DNA of 64,000 nucleotides from Dehalococcoidia bacterium (GCA_022827095.1 JAJDTP010000016.1:141647-205646), one strand, 5' to 3'; counted from the first letter of the stretch, positions 1 to 10,468 are shown. Notes: generated from the letters alone by a model not told the origin. Numbers and translations: made by a program.

Positions 1-354
1 CTCGGCGTATCCCCGCGGCCGCGCGTTCTGCTGGAAGCCCATGGTTCGGTAGTTGAAGCGGGGGTTGGTGCGCGTTGCCGAGCCGCCACCCGGCGGGGGA
101 TGCCCGCCGCTGCCCACCACTCGGTCGCCCACCTGCCAGCGACTTACGCCAGGCCCCACGTCGACGATAGTGCCGGTGTATTCGTGCCCCATCACCGCGC
201 CCGGTTGAGCCAGGTCGTACATAAAGGCATGTACGTCGGTGCCGCAGATGGCGGAGTATTTCACCCGCATCACCACCTGGTTCGGCCCGGGAGTAGGATC
301 GGGCAATTCTTCAACCTGCAATACCTGCTCACCCTTGTATACGGCAGCGCGCAT
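1..354 (-). CDS. Zinc-type alcohol dehydrogenase / MDR family oxidoreductase, N-terminal part
   Basis: The reading frame is open from an ATG at 354 to the left edge of the window, so only the first 118 residues are seen. The N-terminus (MRAAVYKGEQVLQVEELPDP) and the segment ending AICGTDVHAF are the GroES-like domain of medium-chain dehydrogenases. The Cys of CGTD and the His of MGHEYTG are the usual catalytic-zinc ligands, and GDRVVGSGG is the following conserved turn. The NAD(P)-binding half lies outside the window. The family oxidises alcohols or polyols; the substrate cannot be told from this part. It is transcribed away from the duplicated-domain gene at 479. Confidence 0.9.
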   Translation of the reverse strand, partial: MRAAVYKGEQVLQVEELPDPTPGPNQVVMRVKYSAICGTDVHAFMYDLAQPGAVMGHEYTGTIVDVGPGVSRWQVGDRVVGSGGHPPPGGGSATRTNPRFNYRTMGFQQNARPRGYAE

Positions 355-478
355 GGCAACATCCCTCCGGCGCGTGATTGATGGCGCAAGGATAGCACAG
401 GGCATAAGAACCGCCTGCTACAATCGAACATCGGCCGGCATCGGCAAGGCTGAGAATCGTGTGTCCAGGAGGGAACTG

Positions 479-1111
479 ATGGCCAGCGATCCGAACAGAG
501 ACAACGCCGGAATCATCGGGCACCAAGGGAGAAAGACCCCATTCGACCACACCGACGAGGGCGACGCGGTCGTAGATCAAGCCTACGCCATATATGACGC
601 CAAAATCCGCCATCTGGTTGAACCGGGACACCACGGTGAATACCTTACCTTGGATGTGATTACCGGCGAGTACGAGATCGACCCCGACAGCCTGGCGGCC
701 AATCTCAGGATGCTCGATCGCTATTCTCCAGCAACACTGGTCTCACTGCGCATCGGCTACCCTGCGTTCGGCACTTTCGGCATGCGCGCCAGGCCGGTGC
801 CCGACGATGAAACCGGAGTTGCCAATCAGGGGACAAGCAAGGCGCTCGTTCCCGTTCCTGGTCAAGAGGACTCGATCGTAGCGCAAGCCATAGCGATCTA
901 TGACGCCAATATCCGCCATCTGGTCGAACCTGAACACCACGGAGAGTACATTACGCTGGACGTCAAAACTGGCGAGTATGAGTTCGACGCCGATGGCTTG
1001 GCGGCCAATTTCAGAATGCTGGAGCGCCATTCTCCGGAGACGCTGGTCACGCTGCGCATCGGCTACCCCGCATATGGGACTTTCGTAGGATGGCAGGGAG
1101 TTTTCCCGTGA
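479..1111 (+). CDS. Hypothetical protein made of two tandem copies of a ~65-residue domain
   Basis: The start is fixed by AGGAGGG at 467-473, five bases before ATG 479, giving 210 residues. Two copies of one domain are visible, at about residues 38-100 and 140-205. Each runs IYDA(K/N)IRHLVEP-HHGEY, then LDV-TGEYE, LAAN-RML, and ends LRIGYPA-GTF. I recognise this pattern as a small single-copy hypothetical family that is often found near clan AA aspartic proteases; that recollection cannot be checked here. No enzyme motif or membrane segment is visible. The duplication within one chain, with an acidic and proline-containing linker, is the odd feature. Function unknown. Confidence 0.8.
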   Translation: MASDPNRDNAGIIGHQGRKTPFDHTDEGDAVVDQAYAIYDAKIRHLVEPGHHGEYLTLDVITGEYEIDPDSLAANLRMLDRYSPATLVSLRIGYPAFGTFGMRARPVPDDETGVANQGTSKALVPVPGQEDSIVAQAIAIYDANIRHLVEPEHHGEYITLDVKTGEYEFDADGLAANFRMLERHSPETLVTLRIGYPAYGTFVGWQGVFP

Positions 1112-1493
1112 CCACTAGACTGACGCCGTCCCTGTCGAGAGTTTTAGCTCCGACGGCCATGCATTCGACAGTAGCGCTATGGACCTACTGATGCTAGACT
1201 AAAGTGGCGGGAATTGGGCCGGTAAAGGGGGGGTCCTCGGATTCGATTCCGAGCGCCATCACTGGTCTCGGTGTATCTCTCACCCTAGTGTGCTTACGCT
1301 GGGCTTTTCCCATTTTATGGGCTCGGACAGTGTGGTTCGTGCGGTACAAATTGCGACCGACAGAGGAGGTACCCATTATGAGGCCTAAGTTCAAATCACT
1401 GGTCAAAGGAATCCTGGAAGCTACCTTGAATGCCGGGGCCAGTGTGGTGACTGAAATGTGGCCTCCTTTACCGCCCCAACTCCTGCCCATCGG
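1112..1493. other. Intergenic stretch upstream of sodN, no clear gene
   Basis: This stretch holds no gene I can defend. A T-arm-like hairpin lies at about 1232-1253 (CTCGG, loop, CCGAG) but no complete tRNA cloverleaf can be drawn. A short open frame with a good Shine-Dalgarno begins at 1378 and is listed separately with low confidence. Confidence 0.5.
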
Positions 1494-1548
1494 TTGCGCC
1501 TACCGCCAAAGTGCGCTAGCATTTTTGCCGAAATTGCGCCGTCCATGA
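1378..1548 (+). CDS. Possible small protein of 56 residues
   Basis: GAGGAGGT at 1363-1370 lies seven bases before ATG 1378, a strong ribosome-binding site. The frame gives 56 residues beginning MRPKFKSLVKGILEATLNAG, then a proline-rich middle, and ends at a TGA overlapping the sodN promoter region. No family is recognised. The C-terminal half looks like random high-GC translation, so this could be a chance frame behind a good Shine-Dalgarno. Confidence 0.25.
   Translation: MRPKFKSLVKGILEATLNAGASVVTEMWPPLPPQLLPIGCAYRQSALAFLPKLRRP
1494..1522 (+). promoter_or_regulatory. Predicted sigma70-type promoter of sodN
   Basis: TTGCGC at 1494-1499 and TAGCAT at 1517-1522 are separated by 17 bases. This would start transcription near 1529, about 65 bases before the sodN ATG. 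No nickel-regulator (Nur-like) operator could be identified by eye. Confidence 0.5.
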
Positions 1549-1595
1549 CGGTTGTCCACCCCCCGTTGTCATCACCCGAAAGGAGACTGCACACG

Positions 1596-2066
1596 ATGTT
1601 CAATCCCATCGCCGCCCTGAAGCCTCGCACGGCCCACGCCCACTGCGATATCCCCTGCGGTATCTACGACCCCATCGTGGCCAAGATGGCCGCCCAGACC
1701 GTGCAGAAGATGGTCCTCCGCATGCAGAACCTGGAGGCTCCGCAGCCCGGCGCCCCGGCCGCAGACCGCCAGTCCTTCGCCAACACCTTCTCCCGCTACG
1801 TCACCGTCAAGGAAGAGCACGCCGAGAAGTGCAAGGAAGAGCTGCGCATCCTCTGGGCCGACTACGCCTGGCCCGGCACCGACGCCAACGAAATCGCCGG
1901 CAAATTCAACGCCGCGCTCAAGCTGGCCGGCCAGTGCAAGCAGACCGTCAGCATGGAGAACGCCGAGGCCCTGGTCGCCGCCTGCGACGACATCGCCACC
2001 GCCTTCTGGTCCACCAAGAACGTCGAGTACAGCGACCCTAACGCCGCCGCCCGCTACGGCACCTAA
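1596..2066 (+). CDS. sodN: Nickel-containing superoxide dismutase precursor
   Basis: The 156-residue product carries the diagnostic nickel hook HCDIPCGIYDP starting at His16. After removal of the leader, His16 would become the N-terminal residue and with Cys17 and Cys21 bind nickel. The leader MFNPIAALKPRTAHA is 15 residues and ends in AHA, so maturation needs a protease that cuts immediately before His. The helical remainder, with the FSRYVTVKEEHAEKCKEELR stretch, fits the family. The enzyme dismutates superoxide in the cytoplasm as a hexamer. AGGAG at 1581-1585 precedes the ATG. No dedicated maturation protease gene (sodX) is adjacent; the only S26-type peptidase in the window is at 22892. 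Confidence 0.95.
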   Translation: MFNPIAALKPRTAHAHCDIPCGIYDPIVAKMAAQTVQKMVLRMQNLEAPQPGAPAADRQSFANTFSRYVTVKEEHAEKCKEELRILWADYAWPGTDANEIAGKFNAALKLAGQCKQTVSMENAEALVAACDDIATAFWSTKNVEYSDPNAAARYGT

Positions 2067-2083
2067 ACTCACCCGAAAACGTC

Positions 2084-2119
2084 ATTCCGGCGAAAGCCGG
2101 AATCCAGTGGGGCGAATGA

Positions 2120-2130
<11 letters not shown>
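2084..2130. repeat. Two adjacent REP-like palindromes
   Basis: Palindrome one is ATTCCGGC-GAAA-GCCGGAAT at 2084-2103. It recurs at 7954-7973 and, inverted, at 42260-42279. Palindrome two at 2109-2130 is a perfect 22-base palindrome (GGGGCGAATGA and its complement), with a variant at 4480-4501. The second palindrome contains the recQ stop codon, on the minus strand at 2122-2120. Either could form a hairpin between the converging sodN and recQ transcripts. Confidence 0.8.
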
Positions 2131-4465
<2,335 letters not shown>

Positions 4466-4479
4466 GCAGAAAATCCATA

Positions 4480-4501
4480 GGGGCGAATAGTTATTCGCCC
4501 C
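4480..4501. repeat. REP-like palindrome between recQ and hemL
   Basis: GGGGCGAATA and TATTCGCCCC are separated by two bases. The arms match the palindrome at 2109-2130, so recQ is bracketed by two copies of the same repeat. Confidence 0.8.
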
Positions 4502-4529
4502 TACACACTGTTCCCAGAGCGGAGACCAA

Positions 4530-5816
4530 CTATCCCAATCCCGCCAACGCTTCGCCCACCACCTCAATCGTCCGATCAATGTCTTCATTGGTGTGGGCAA
4601 TGGAGACGAACCCCGCCTCGAACTGGGAAGGCGCGATGTACACGCCCCGGTCCAGCAGCGCATGCATGTATCTCCCGTAGGCCGCCGTGTCCGACTGCTC
4701 CACCTCGGCCAGCGCCGACATCGGCCCGGCGTTGAAAAAGCCGGTGAACATCGACGCCACGCGGTTGATCGTCGACGGTACTTCGGCCCGGGCGAATGCC
4801 GCGCTGACGCCGTCGGTCAGGCGCACCGCCGTGGCTTCCAGTTGATCGTACACGCCCGGGCGTCCCAGTTCGGTCAGCGTAGCCACGCCGGCGGCGACGG
4901 CCAGCGGGTTGCCGGATAGCGTGCCGGCCTGGTACATCGGTCCAAGAGGAGCGACCTGCTGCATGACCTCGCTGCGCCCGCCGTAAGCGCCCACGGGCAG
5001 CCCACCGCCGATAATCTTGCCCATCGTGGTGATGTCCGGCGTTATTCCGAAGAGCGTCTGCGCTCCGCCGTAGGCCACGCGAAAGCCGGTGATCACCTCG
5101 TCGAATATGAGCAGGGCCCCGTTGGCCTCGGTGACGCTGCGCAGGCCCTCCAGGAAACCCTCGGCCGGCGGCACTACGCCCATGTTGCCCGCCACGGGTT
5201 CGACGATAACGGCCGCGATATCGTCGGGCCACGCATCGAACAAACCCTGCACGGAAGCGATCTCGTTGAAAGTGGCAATCAGGGTTTCGGCGGCGTAGGC
5301 CTCCGGAACGCCCGCGCTGGTAGGAACGCCGTGGGTCAGTGCGCCGGAGCCGGCCGCCACCAGCAACCCGTCGGCGTGACCGTGGTAGTTGCCGGCGAAT
5401 TTCACGATCTTGTCGCGGCCGGTGTAGGCCCGGGCCAGCCGCAGCGCGGTCATGCACGCTTCGGTGCCGGAGTTGACGAGGCGCACCTGGTCGACCGAAG
5501 GTAGGGCGGCGCAGATCATCTCGGCCAACTCCACTTCCTGCTCCACCGGCGCGCCAAAGGAGGTGCCGTCCGCCGCCGCCCGCTGCACGGCCTCCACCAC
5601 CGCGGGGTGCGCGTGCCCCAGCGCCAAGGGTCCCCAGGACCCCAGGTAGTCGATGTACTCGTTGCCGTCCACGTCCCATACGCGGGAGCCGGCCCCGCGC
5701 GCGATGAACGGCGGTGTCCCCTCCACTGCGCGAAATGACCGCACCGGACTGTTCACTCCACCGGGAATCACCCTCTGCGCCTGTTCGAAAAGCTGCTGGG
5801 ACCTACCTTGCTGCAT
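4530..5816 (-). CDS. hemL: Glutamate-1-semialdehyde 2,1-aminomutase
   Basis: A 428-residue PLP-dependent class III aminotransferase that converts glutamate-1-semialdehyde into 5-aminolevulinate, the second step of the C5 route that HemA starts. Visible are PGGVNSPVRSF near the N-terminus, NSGTEACMTALRLARAYTGR in the PLP phosphate region, IFDEVITGFRV, and the Schiff-base lysine in TTMGKIIGGGLPVGAYGG. ATG 5816 is chosen because GAGGAG stands about eight bases upstream; a 13-codon extension to 5855 would overlap the upstream gene and is not needed. It is the last gene of the tetrapyrrole run on this strand. Confidence 0.96.
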   Translation of the reverse strand: MQQGRSQQLFEQAQRVIPGGVNSPVRSFRAVEGTPPFIARGAGSRVWDVDGNEYIDYLGSWGPLALGHAHPAVVEAVQRAAADGTSFGAPVEQEVELAEMICAALPSVDQVRLVNSGTEACMTALRLARAYTGRDKIVKFAGNYHGHADGLLVAAGSGALTHGVPTSAGVPEAYAAETLIATFNEIASVQGLFDAWPDDIAAVIVEPVAGNMGVVPPAEGFLEGLRSVTEANGALLIFDEVITGFRVAYGGAQTLFGITPDITTMGKIIGGGLPVGAYGGRSEVMQQVAPLGPMYQAGTLSGNPLAVAAGVATLTELGRPGVYDQLEATAVRLTDGVSAAFARAEVPSTINRVASMFTGFFNAGPMSALAEVEQSDTAAYGRYMHALLDRGVYIAPSQFEAGFVSIAHTNEDIDRTIEVVGEALAGLG

Positions 5817-5851
5817 TGTGGATGTCTCCTCGACGCGTGGATAAGTTACGT

Positions 5852-6064
5852 TCACGCCAGCATCAGGCGCTCACCCTTGGGTTCCGGTTTCGGATCGTTG
5901 AATTTTCTCGCGGTGTCAATCCATAGACTGATCGCGTCATTGACATTCTTGAGCGCAGCCACCTGTGTATTTCCGTGGGCCGCGCAACCCGGGAGTTGCG
6001 GGACTTCCGCAATAAACACGCCGTCAGCATCGCTCCAGTAGAGGATGATCTCGTACTTGTACAC
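5852..6064 (-). CDS. HicB-family antitoxin-like protein, no HicA partner
   Basis: From GTG 6064 the 70-residue product begins VYKYEIILYWSDADGVFIAE and continues PQLPGCAAHG, which is the HicB partial RNase-H-like fold. It ends with NDPKPEPKGERLMLA, a standard HicB tail. A longer frame starts at ATG 6157, but the extra 31 residues do not match the family. No HicA (small dsRNA-binding toxin) frame lies on either side, so this is a solitary HicB-like gene of the kind common in Chloroflexota and cyanobacteria. It sits between the cupin gene and hemL. Confidence 0.75.
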   Translation of the reverse strand: MYKYEIILYWSDADGVFIAEVPQLPGCAAHGNTQVAALKNVNDAISLWIDTARKFNDPKPEPKGERLMLA

Positions 6065-6228
6065 AGCGGCCTTCACAGTCTGCCCGACGAGGATCCTCCG
6101 CTTTAACCGGTCGTAGCGACCATTGTACGAACTCAACTCAGCACGCCGGAGCGTCAATGCCCGGAACGGCCCCGATTGGAGCCGTTCCTGCGCATATTGA
6201 GTTTGCCTGCGGCGGCAACGGTATGATG

Positions 6229-6801
6229 CTAGCGGTCCATCACCACCATGGTGCCTTCATCGGGGTTGTACTGGTAGCGAGTCACGCGGTCCAGTTTCTG
6301 GGACTCCAGTCGCACCACCACCGCGCGGTCGCCGGTCACGTTCAGCGTGTTGTGGATCTCGCCGGGCAGGAAGAAGGCCACCTTGCCGTCCTCCTGCACG
6401 AAGTCGCCGGTCTCCTGTATCTGGACGGAGTCGACGCCCTCGCCGGGGTAGAACCAGCGCCACTTGGTCTGCTTGATCGCGCCGTCGTACACGCCGTACA
6501 CCACCCACGCGGCTCCGTGGTCGTGGGGCAGGTTGTCCTGGTCGGGCTTCTGCACCGACGCCATCAGCCAGAAACCGCCGCCGGGGTGCCCGTAGTCCTC
6601 GTCCAGGTGCAGGTCATAGCGTCCGTATCCACCCTCGTCGGGCAGTTCCAGGCGTTCTTCAAGCCAACCCGGAGTGGCCAGCAGGCGCTCCATGTGCTTG
6701 GCGACGCCTGAGGCCTGTGCCAGCGCGTCCTGCGTGGTGTCGAAAATCTCGCGCACGTCGTCGATGAATGTGTCAACCGAATAGGCCGTGGTCTGTGTCA
6801 T
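6229..6801 (-). CDS. Cupin protein resembling cysteine dioxygenase-type enzymes
   Basis: A 190-residue product with start ATG 6801 preceded by GAGGAGG. The core LPHDHGAAWVVYGVYDG has the two metal-binding histidines of cupin motif 1. FFLPGEIHNTLNVTGDRAVV supplies the motif 2 histidine. The arrangement resembles cysteine dioxygenase-like and other thiol dioxygenase relatives, with a mononuclear iron site. The substrate is not evident. It is co-directional with hemB upstream and the HicB-like gene and hemL downstream, but nothing in the sequence ties it to haem chemistry. Confidence 0.7.
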   Translation of the reverse strand: MTQTTAYSVDTFIDDVREIFDTTQDALAQASGVAKHMERLLATPGWLEERLELPDEGGYGRYDLHLDEDYGHPGGGFWLMASVQKPDQDNLPHDHGAAWVVYGVYDGAIKQTKWRWFYPGEGVDSVQIQETGDFVQEDGKVAFFLPGEIHNTLNVTGDRAVVVRLESQKLDRVTRYQYNPDEGTMVVMDR

Positions 6802-6904
6802 TTCGCGCCTCCTCGTAGTCCCATGTCTTCTCGGATTCATTGTGAAAGGGATGATGGAGCATGTCAACGTGCCGGATTCTTCCGACCCGTAGCGGGTCTC
6901 GACC

Positions 6905-7888
6905 CTACTCCAGCCCCTGCAGCCAGCGGGCCACTTCCTTGGCATGATAGGAGATGATGATGTCCGCGCCGGCGCGGCGGATGGCCGTCAGCAGTTCCAG
7001 CGTGATGGGCTTTTCGTCGATCCAGCCAGCGCGTGATGCGGCCTTCACCATGGAATACTCGCCGCTCACGTTGTACGCCGCCAGCGGGTAGTCGTACCGT
7101 TCCCGGGCCTCCTTGATCACGTCCATGTATGCCATGGCCGGCTTAACCATGACGATGTCCGCCCCCTCGGCGATGTCCGACTCGATCTCCCGCATGGCCA
7201 TGCGGCGGTTGGCCGGATCCATCTGGTAACTGCGGCGGTCGCCGAACTGCGGAGTGGAGTCGGCGGCGACGCGGAATGGCCCGTAGAACGATGATGCGTA
7301 TTTGGCCGCGTAGCCCATGATCGGCGTGTCGTCGTACCCATGGGCGTCCAGGGTCTCTCGTATGGCGCGCACCTGCCCGTCCATCATCGAGGACGGCGCG
7401 ACCATATCGGCTCCAGCCTGGACCTGCGTCAGCGCCGACCGGGCCAGCAGTTCCAGCGTGGCGTCGTTGTCGATCCGGTCGCCGTCGATTACGCCGCAGT
7501 GGCCGTGGTCAGTGTACTCGCACAGGCACACGTCACCGATCACCATGAGCCCCGGCGCCCGTTCCTTGATGGTGCGGGTTGCCTCTTGGATTATCCCTTC
7601 GGGATCGTACGCCCCGCTCCCGATGCCGTCCTTTTCCGGAGGCAGGCCGAACAGCAGCACTGACGGGATGCCCAGCTCAACAACCTCGTCGATTTCCTCG
7701 CCCAGGCGATCGATGGAGGTGTGATAACACCCGGGCATCGGCTCAATCTCGTCCCGAATATTCTCGCCGTGGGTGACGAACATCGGGTAGATGAAGTTGG
7801 CGGCGCTGATGCGGGTTTCCCGCACCATCTCCCGCACGGGCGCTTTCTCCCGCAACCGGCGCATGCGCAGATCTGGGTGCTTCAGCAT
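6905..7888 (-). CDS. hemB: Delta-aminolevulinic acid dehydratase (porphobilinogen synthase)
   Basis: A 327-residue enzyme that condenses two 5-aminolevulinate molecules into porphobilinogen. The zinc-site cysteines are present in DVCLCEYTDHGHCGV, so this is the zinc-dependent form. The two active-site lysines are in YAAKYASSFYGPFR and MVKPAMAYMDVI. The start ATG 7888 has AGGAGGGA immediately upstream, which excludes the 19-codon longer frame. It lies between the cobA-hemD fusion gene and the cupin gene on the same strand. Confidence 0.97.
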   Translation of the reverse strand: MLKHPDLRMRRLREKAPVREMVRETRISAANFIYPMFVTHGENIRDEIEPMPGCYHTSIDRLGEEIDEVVELGIPSVLLFGLPPEKDGIGSGAYDPEGIIQEATRTIKERAPGLMVIGDVCLCEYTDHGHCGVIDGDRIDNDATLELLARSALTQVQAGADMVAPSSMMDGQVRAIRETLDAHGYDDTPIMGYAAKYASSFYGPFRVAADSTPQFGDRRSYQMDPANRRMAMREIESDIAEGADIVMVKPAMAYMDVIKEARERYDYPLAAYNVSGEYSMVKAASRAGWIDEKPITLELLTAIRRAGADIIISYHAKEVARWLQGLE

Positions 7889-7951
7889 GATGTCCCTCCT
7901 TCTATTTCCCGTCATTCCAGCCCGTTGTCCGCCATTGCGGCCCATTTCCCG

Positions 7952-9520
7952 TCATTCCGGCGAAAGCCGGAATCCAGACTGGTCATGGGTGAGGCCGGAG
8001 AAATGGCTGGTCAGCGCGTCGGCCAACCCTTCCACGTTGTGTTCTGCGGCGATGATGTCAACAGTCAATCCCAATTCCTGGGCCGTGGCCGCTGTGATCG
8101 GGCCGATGCACGCGATGGCGCTGGACTCCAGCAGATGGCGGTCAGCGCCCAGGATGTCTACTAGGTTCCGCGCTGTTGACGAACTAGTGAAGGTTACCAC
8201 ATCGATCCCCTGCTCAAACGCGGCCCGCGCTTTCTCTTCGATGCCTTCCGGCCGCGCGTTGCGGTACGCTGGGACCAGCCGCACGTTGGCTCCCAGCTTC
8301 TTCAGCCCGGCGGCCAGCGCATCCCGCCCGATGGCGGAGCCGGGCAGCAACACCAGGCGTCCATCCCAGTCCCGGCCGGAAAGCTCGGCGGTCACCTCTT
8401 CGGATACCGAGCGTTTCGGAATGAAGTCGGGCTCGATCCCACGTTCCCGCAACGCCCTGGCCGTCGCCGGCCCGATGGCGCCCACCGTCGCGCCGGCGAA
8501 ATACCGCGCGTCTTTTCCCAACGCCCGCAACCTTTCCCAGACGTGTTCCACTGAGTTGACGCTGGCGAATATTATCCATCGTCCGGGTACCTCCGCGGCG
8601 TCGGTCAGGGCTTGGTCGAGTTCGCCGTAGTCGTCCAGGGGACCGATCTCGATGGACGGTAATTCGACCGGTTGCGCCCCCAGATCCTTGAGCAACTCAA
8701 TGAGCCGCGACGCCTGCGTTCGGGAGCGGGTCACGAGCACGCGCTTGCCCCACAGAGGCCGGCGATCAAACCAGCCGATTTCCTCCCGTAGCCGAGCCAC
8801 TTCGCCGATGATGGCGATCACCGGCGCGCCGATCCCGGCGGACTTCCCCCGTTCTGCGATGTCGGACAGCGTGCCCGTGACCGTGCGCTGCCGGCTCCAG
8901 GTGCCCCACTGCACCAGCGCGGCGGGAGTGTCCCCGGACATGCCATGAGCCTGGAGCGTGGCCGCGATGCCAGGGAGCGCCGCCCAACCCATCAGGGTCA
9001 CCAGCGTGCCTCCCGTTTTGGCCAGAGCCGACCAGTCGGTGGTGGTCTCGCCCTTGCTTGGGTCCTCGCTGCCGGTCACGATGGTGACCGCGGTGGACAC
9101 ACCCCGGTGCGTGACCGGTATGCCGGCATACGCGGCGGCAGCAACGGCCGAGGTGACCCCGGGCACTATCTCGAACGGAACGCCGGCCTCGCTCAGAGCC
9201 TGGGCCTCCTCGCCACCCCTGCCGAAGACGAACGGGTCGCCGCCCTTGAGTCGCACCACCGTCTTGCCCGCCAACCCCTCTGCAACCAGCAGCCGGTTGA
9301 TTTCCGCCTGGGTCAAAGCCTGCCGGCCGCGTTCCTTGCCCACAAACACCCGCTCCGCCGACGCCAACCCCAGCAGCGACGGGTCCAGCAGCCGGTCGTA
9401 CACCACCACCTGCGCGCCGGCCAACGCCTGGGCGCCCTTGACGGTGAGCAGGCCGGGATCGCCGGGGCCGGCCCCAACCAGATAAACCTTGCCGATGTTT
9501 GCGGTGTCAACCGATGACAT
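7952..9520 (-). CDS. cobA-hemD: Fused uroporphyrinogen-III C-methyltransferase and uroporphyrinogen-III synthase
   Basis: A 522-residue bifunctional protein. Residues 10-245 are SAM-dependent SUMT (VYLVGAGPGDPGLLTVKG, VVRLKGGDPFVFGRGGEE, GIPVTHRG), which makes precorrin-2. Residues about 260-505 are the HemD synthase (VLVTRSRTQASRLIELLKD, AIGPATARALRERGI, VTFTSSSTARNLVDIL), which closes the macrocycle. The fusion puts two consecutive steps on one chain at the siroheme and cobalamin branch point. The last nine codons (QSGFRLSPE) and the TGA are encoded by the REP-like palindrome at 7954-7973, so the native C-terminus was probably replaced or extended by that repeat. Confidence 0.96.
   Translation of the reverse strand: MSSVDTANIGKVYLVGAGPGDPGLLTVKGAQALAGAQVVVYDRLLDPSLLGLASAERVFVGKERGRQALTQAEINRLLVAEGLAGKTVVRLKGGDPFVFGRGGEEAQALSEAGVPFEIVPGVTSAVAAAAYAGIPVTHRGVSTAVTIVTGSEDPSKGETTTDWSALAKTGGTLVTLMGWAALPGIAATLQAHGMSGDTPAALVQWGTWSRQRTVTGTLSDIAERGKSAGIGAPVIAIIGEVARLREEIGWFDRRPLWGKRVLVTRSRTQASRLIELLKDLGAQPVELPSIEIGPLDDYGELDQALTDAAEVPGRWIIFASVNSVEHVWERLRALGKDARYFAGATVGAIGPATARALRERGIEPDFIPKRSVSEEVTAELSGRDWDGRLVLLPGSAIGRDALAAGLKKLGANVRLVPAYRNARPEGIEEKARAAFEQGIDVVTFTSSSTARNLVDILGADRHLLESSAIACIGPITAATAQELGLTVDIIAAEHNVEGLADALTSHFSGLTHDQSGFRLSPE
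7954..7973. repeat. REP-like palindrome overlapping the end of cobA-hemD
   Basis: ATTCCGGC-GAAA-GCCGGAAT, identical to the copy at 2084-2103. It encodes the final residues of the fused CobA-HemD protein, and its first base is part of the TGA stop codon. Confidence 0.85.
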
Positions 9521-9541
9521 AGAAGGAGCGGAACCTGGTAG

Positions 9542-10015
9542 TCAGTTGGTCCGTCTGCCGATGAGGGACTGGATCGCCACCATCTTGCGCTCGTCGGCGC
9601 TGGTTTGCATGAAGCTCTCAATGGCCGCTTCGGCCAAGTTTATCCAGTCCAGCGTCTGAATCAGGGTAAATGTTGTGTTTGGATCATAATCTGATCGGTG
9701 TCGCTGGTCTTGCAGCTGCGCGAATACGTCCGCGAACTGTTGGACTTGTAGAGAGAACAGGCTCCGGTTTTGCAGCAGGTTTCGCTTGGCTGCACTGTGG
9801 TTGAGACCACGGTAGATACGAAACCAAACGTGTTCAGTCAACGGGTCATGAGGTGTACCGACAAGACAGTCAGCATTGCTGCTGGCCAGCGCGTGGAACA
9901 TGGCGTAATACGCGGTGCTGACGGCCCGGCGCAATGAGTCCTGTAAGGGTTGGGTGTCAGGGTGTGGTACGGCGGTCAGCAATCGGCTGGTTGCAATAAG
10001 GTCTTGCCAGCGCAT
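9542..10015 (-). CDS. HEPN-domain protein (UPF0332-like)
   Basis: A 157-residue, mostly helical protein starting MRWQDLIATSRLL. The segment LRRAVSTAYYAMFHAL is the hallmark helix of HEPN/UPF0332 proteins. QRHRSDYDPNTTFT corresponds to the basic R-x-x-D-Y-D-P motif that carries the RNase-type catalytic Arg in the family. Its ATG overlaps the stop of the upstream gene (TGATG), so the two are probably translationally coupled. HEPN proteins are usually toxins or effector RNases paired with an antidote; the partner here is not a recognisable nucleotidyltransferase. The pair interrupts the hemC to cobA-hemD interval. Confidence 0.75.
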   Translation of the reverse strand: MRWQDLIATSRLLTAVPHPDTQPLQDSLRRAVSTAYYAMFHALASSNADCLVGTPHDPLTEHVWFRIYRGLNHSAAKRNLLQNRSLFSLQVQQFADVFAQLQDQRHRSDYDPNTTFTLIQTLDWINLAEAAIESFMQTSADERKMVAIQSLIGRRTN

Positions 10016-10350
10016 CAGCCCTGCCTGTCCCACGGGCGCGCCGCTTCCCTCTCGGACAGCAGTTGGTGGTATTCGGCCTTGGGGATGTACGACACGGAGG
10101 GGATATGCCGTATTCCGATTTCGCACAACTGCGGCCCTATCTCGCCGTGCAGTGCGATGAGCGATCGGAAGTCCAGATCTTCCCGGGAACCTTCATAGAT
10201 AGCGCGCATGTCGAGGAACTCTTCGTCTTCCGCGTTCCTGGCCACTTCGGCGTGAATGTCGCAAAACCACACCGAGCCGTGGGACTGGGCGCGAAGACCA
10301 GCCAGGATAATCTGCTTGGCCTTTTCCTGCGTTTCCAGTGCGATTGTCAT
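10015..10350 (-). CDS. Unknown 111-residue protein coupled to the HEPN gene
   Basis: It starts at ATG 10350 behind AGGGAG and begins MTIALETQEKAKQIILAGLR. The middle reads WFCDIHAEVARNAEDEEFL and the end ARPWDRQG. No nucleotidyltransferase signature (GS-x9-D-x-D) is visible, so it is not a plain MNT antitoxin. The stop overlaps the HEPN start by one base, which argues for a two-gene module where this product is made first, as an antidote would be. That role is inferred from arrangement only. Confidence 0.6.
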   Translation of the reverse strand: MTIALETQEKAKQIILAGLRAQSHGSVWFCDIHAEVARNAEDEEFLDMRAIYEGSREDLDFRSLIALHGEIGPQLCEIGIRHIPSVSYIPKAEYHQLLSEREAARPWDRQG

Positions 10351-10468
10351 GGTTTGCGCTCCCTGCCGTTGATCACGGTTGGGTTTGATGCTAGTGGTGT
10401 GCATTGGGCCGGTCAAGTTTCGGATGCGTGGCCGATAAGACAGCGGAGGGTGACACGTTCACCTACGT

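Noticed and set aside
1203..1263. tRNA-like sequence with a T-arm-like hairpin and possible acceptor pairing (GTGGCG with CGCCAT)
   Set aside because: The total length is about 55 bases, the T-loop spacing is wrong by one base, and no anticodon or D arm can be drawn.
5817..5855. Longer hemL start at 5855
   Set aside because: The extra 13 residues lack similarity, and the ATG at 5816 has the better ribosome-binding site.
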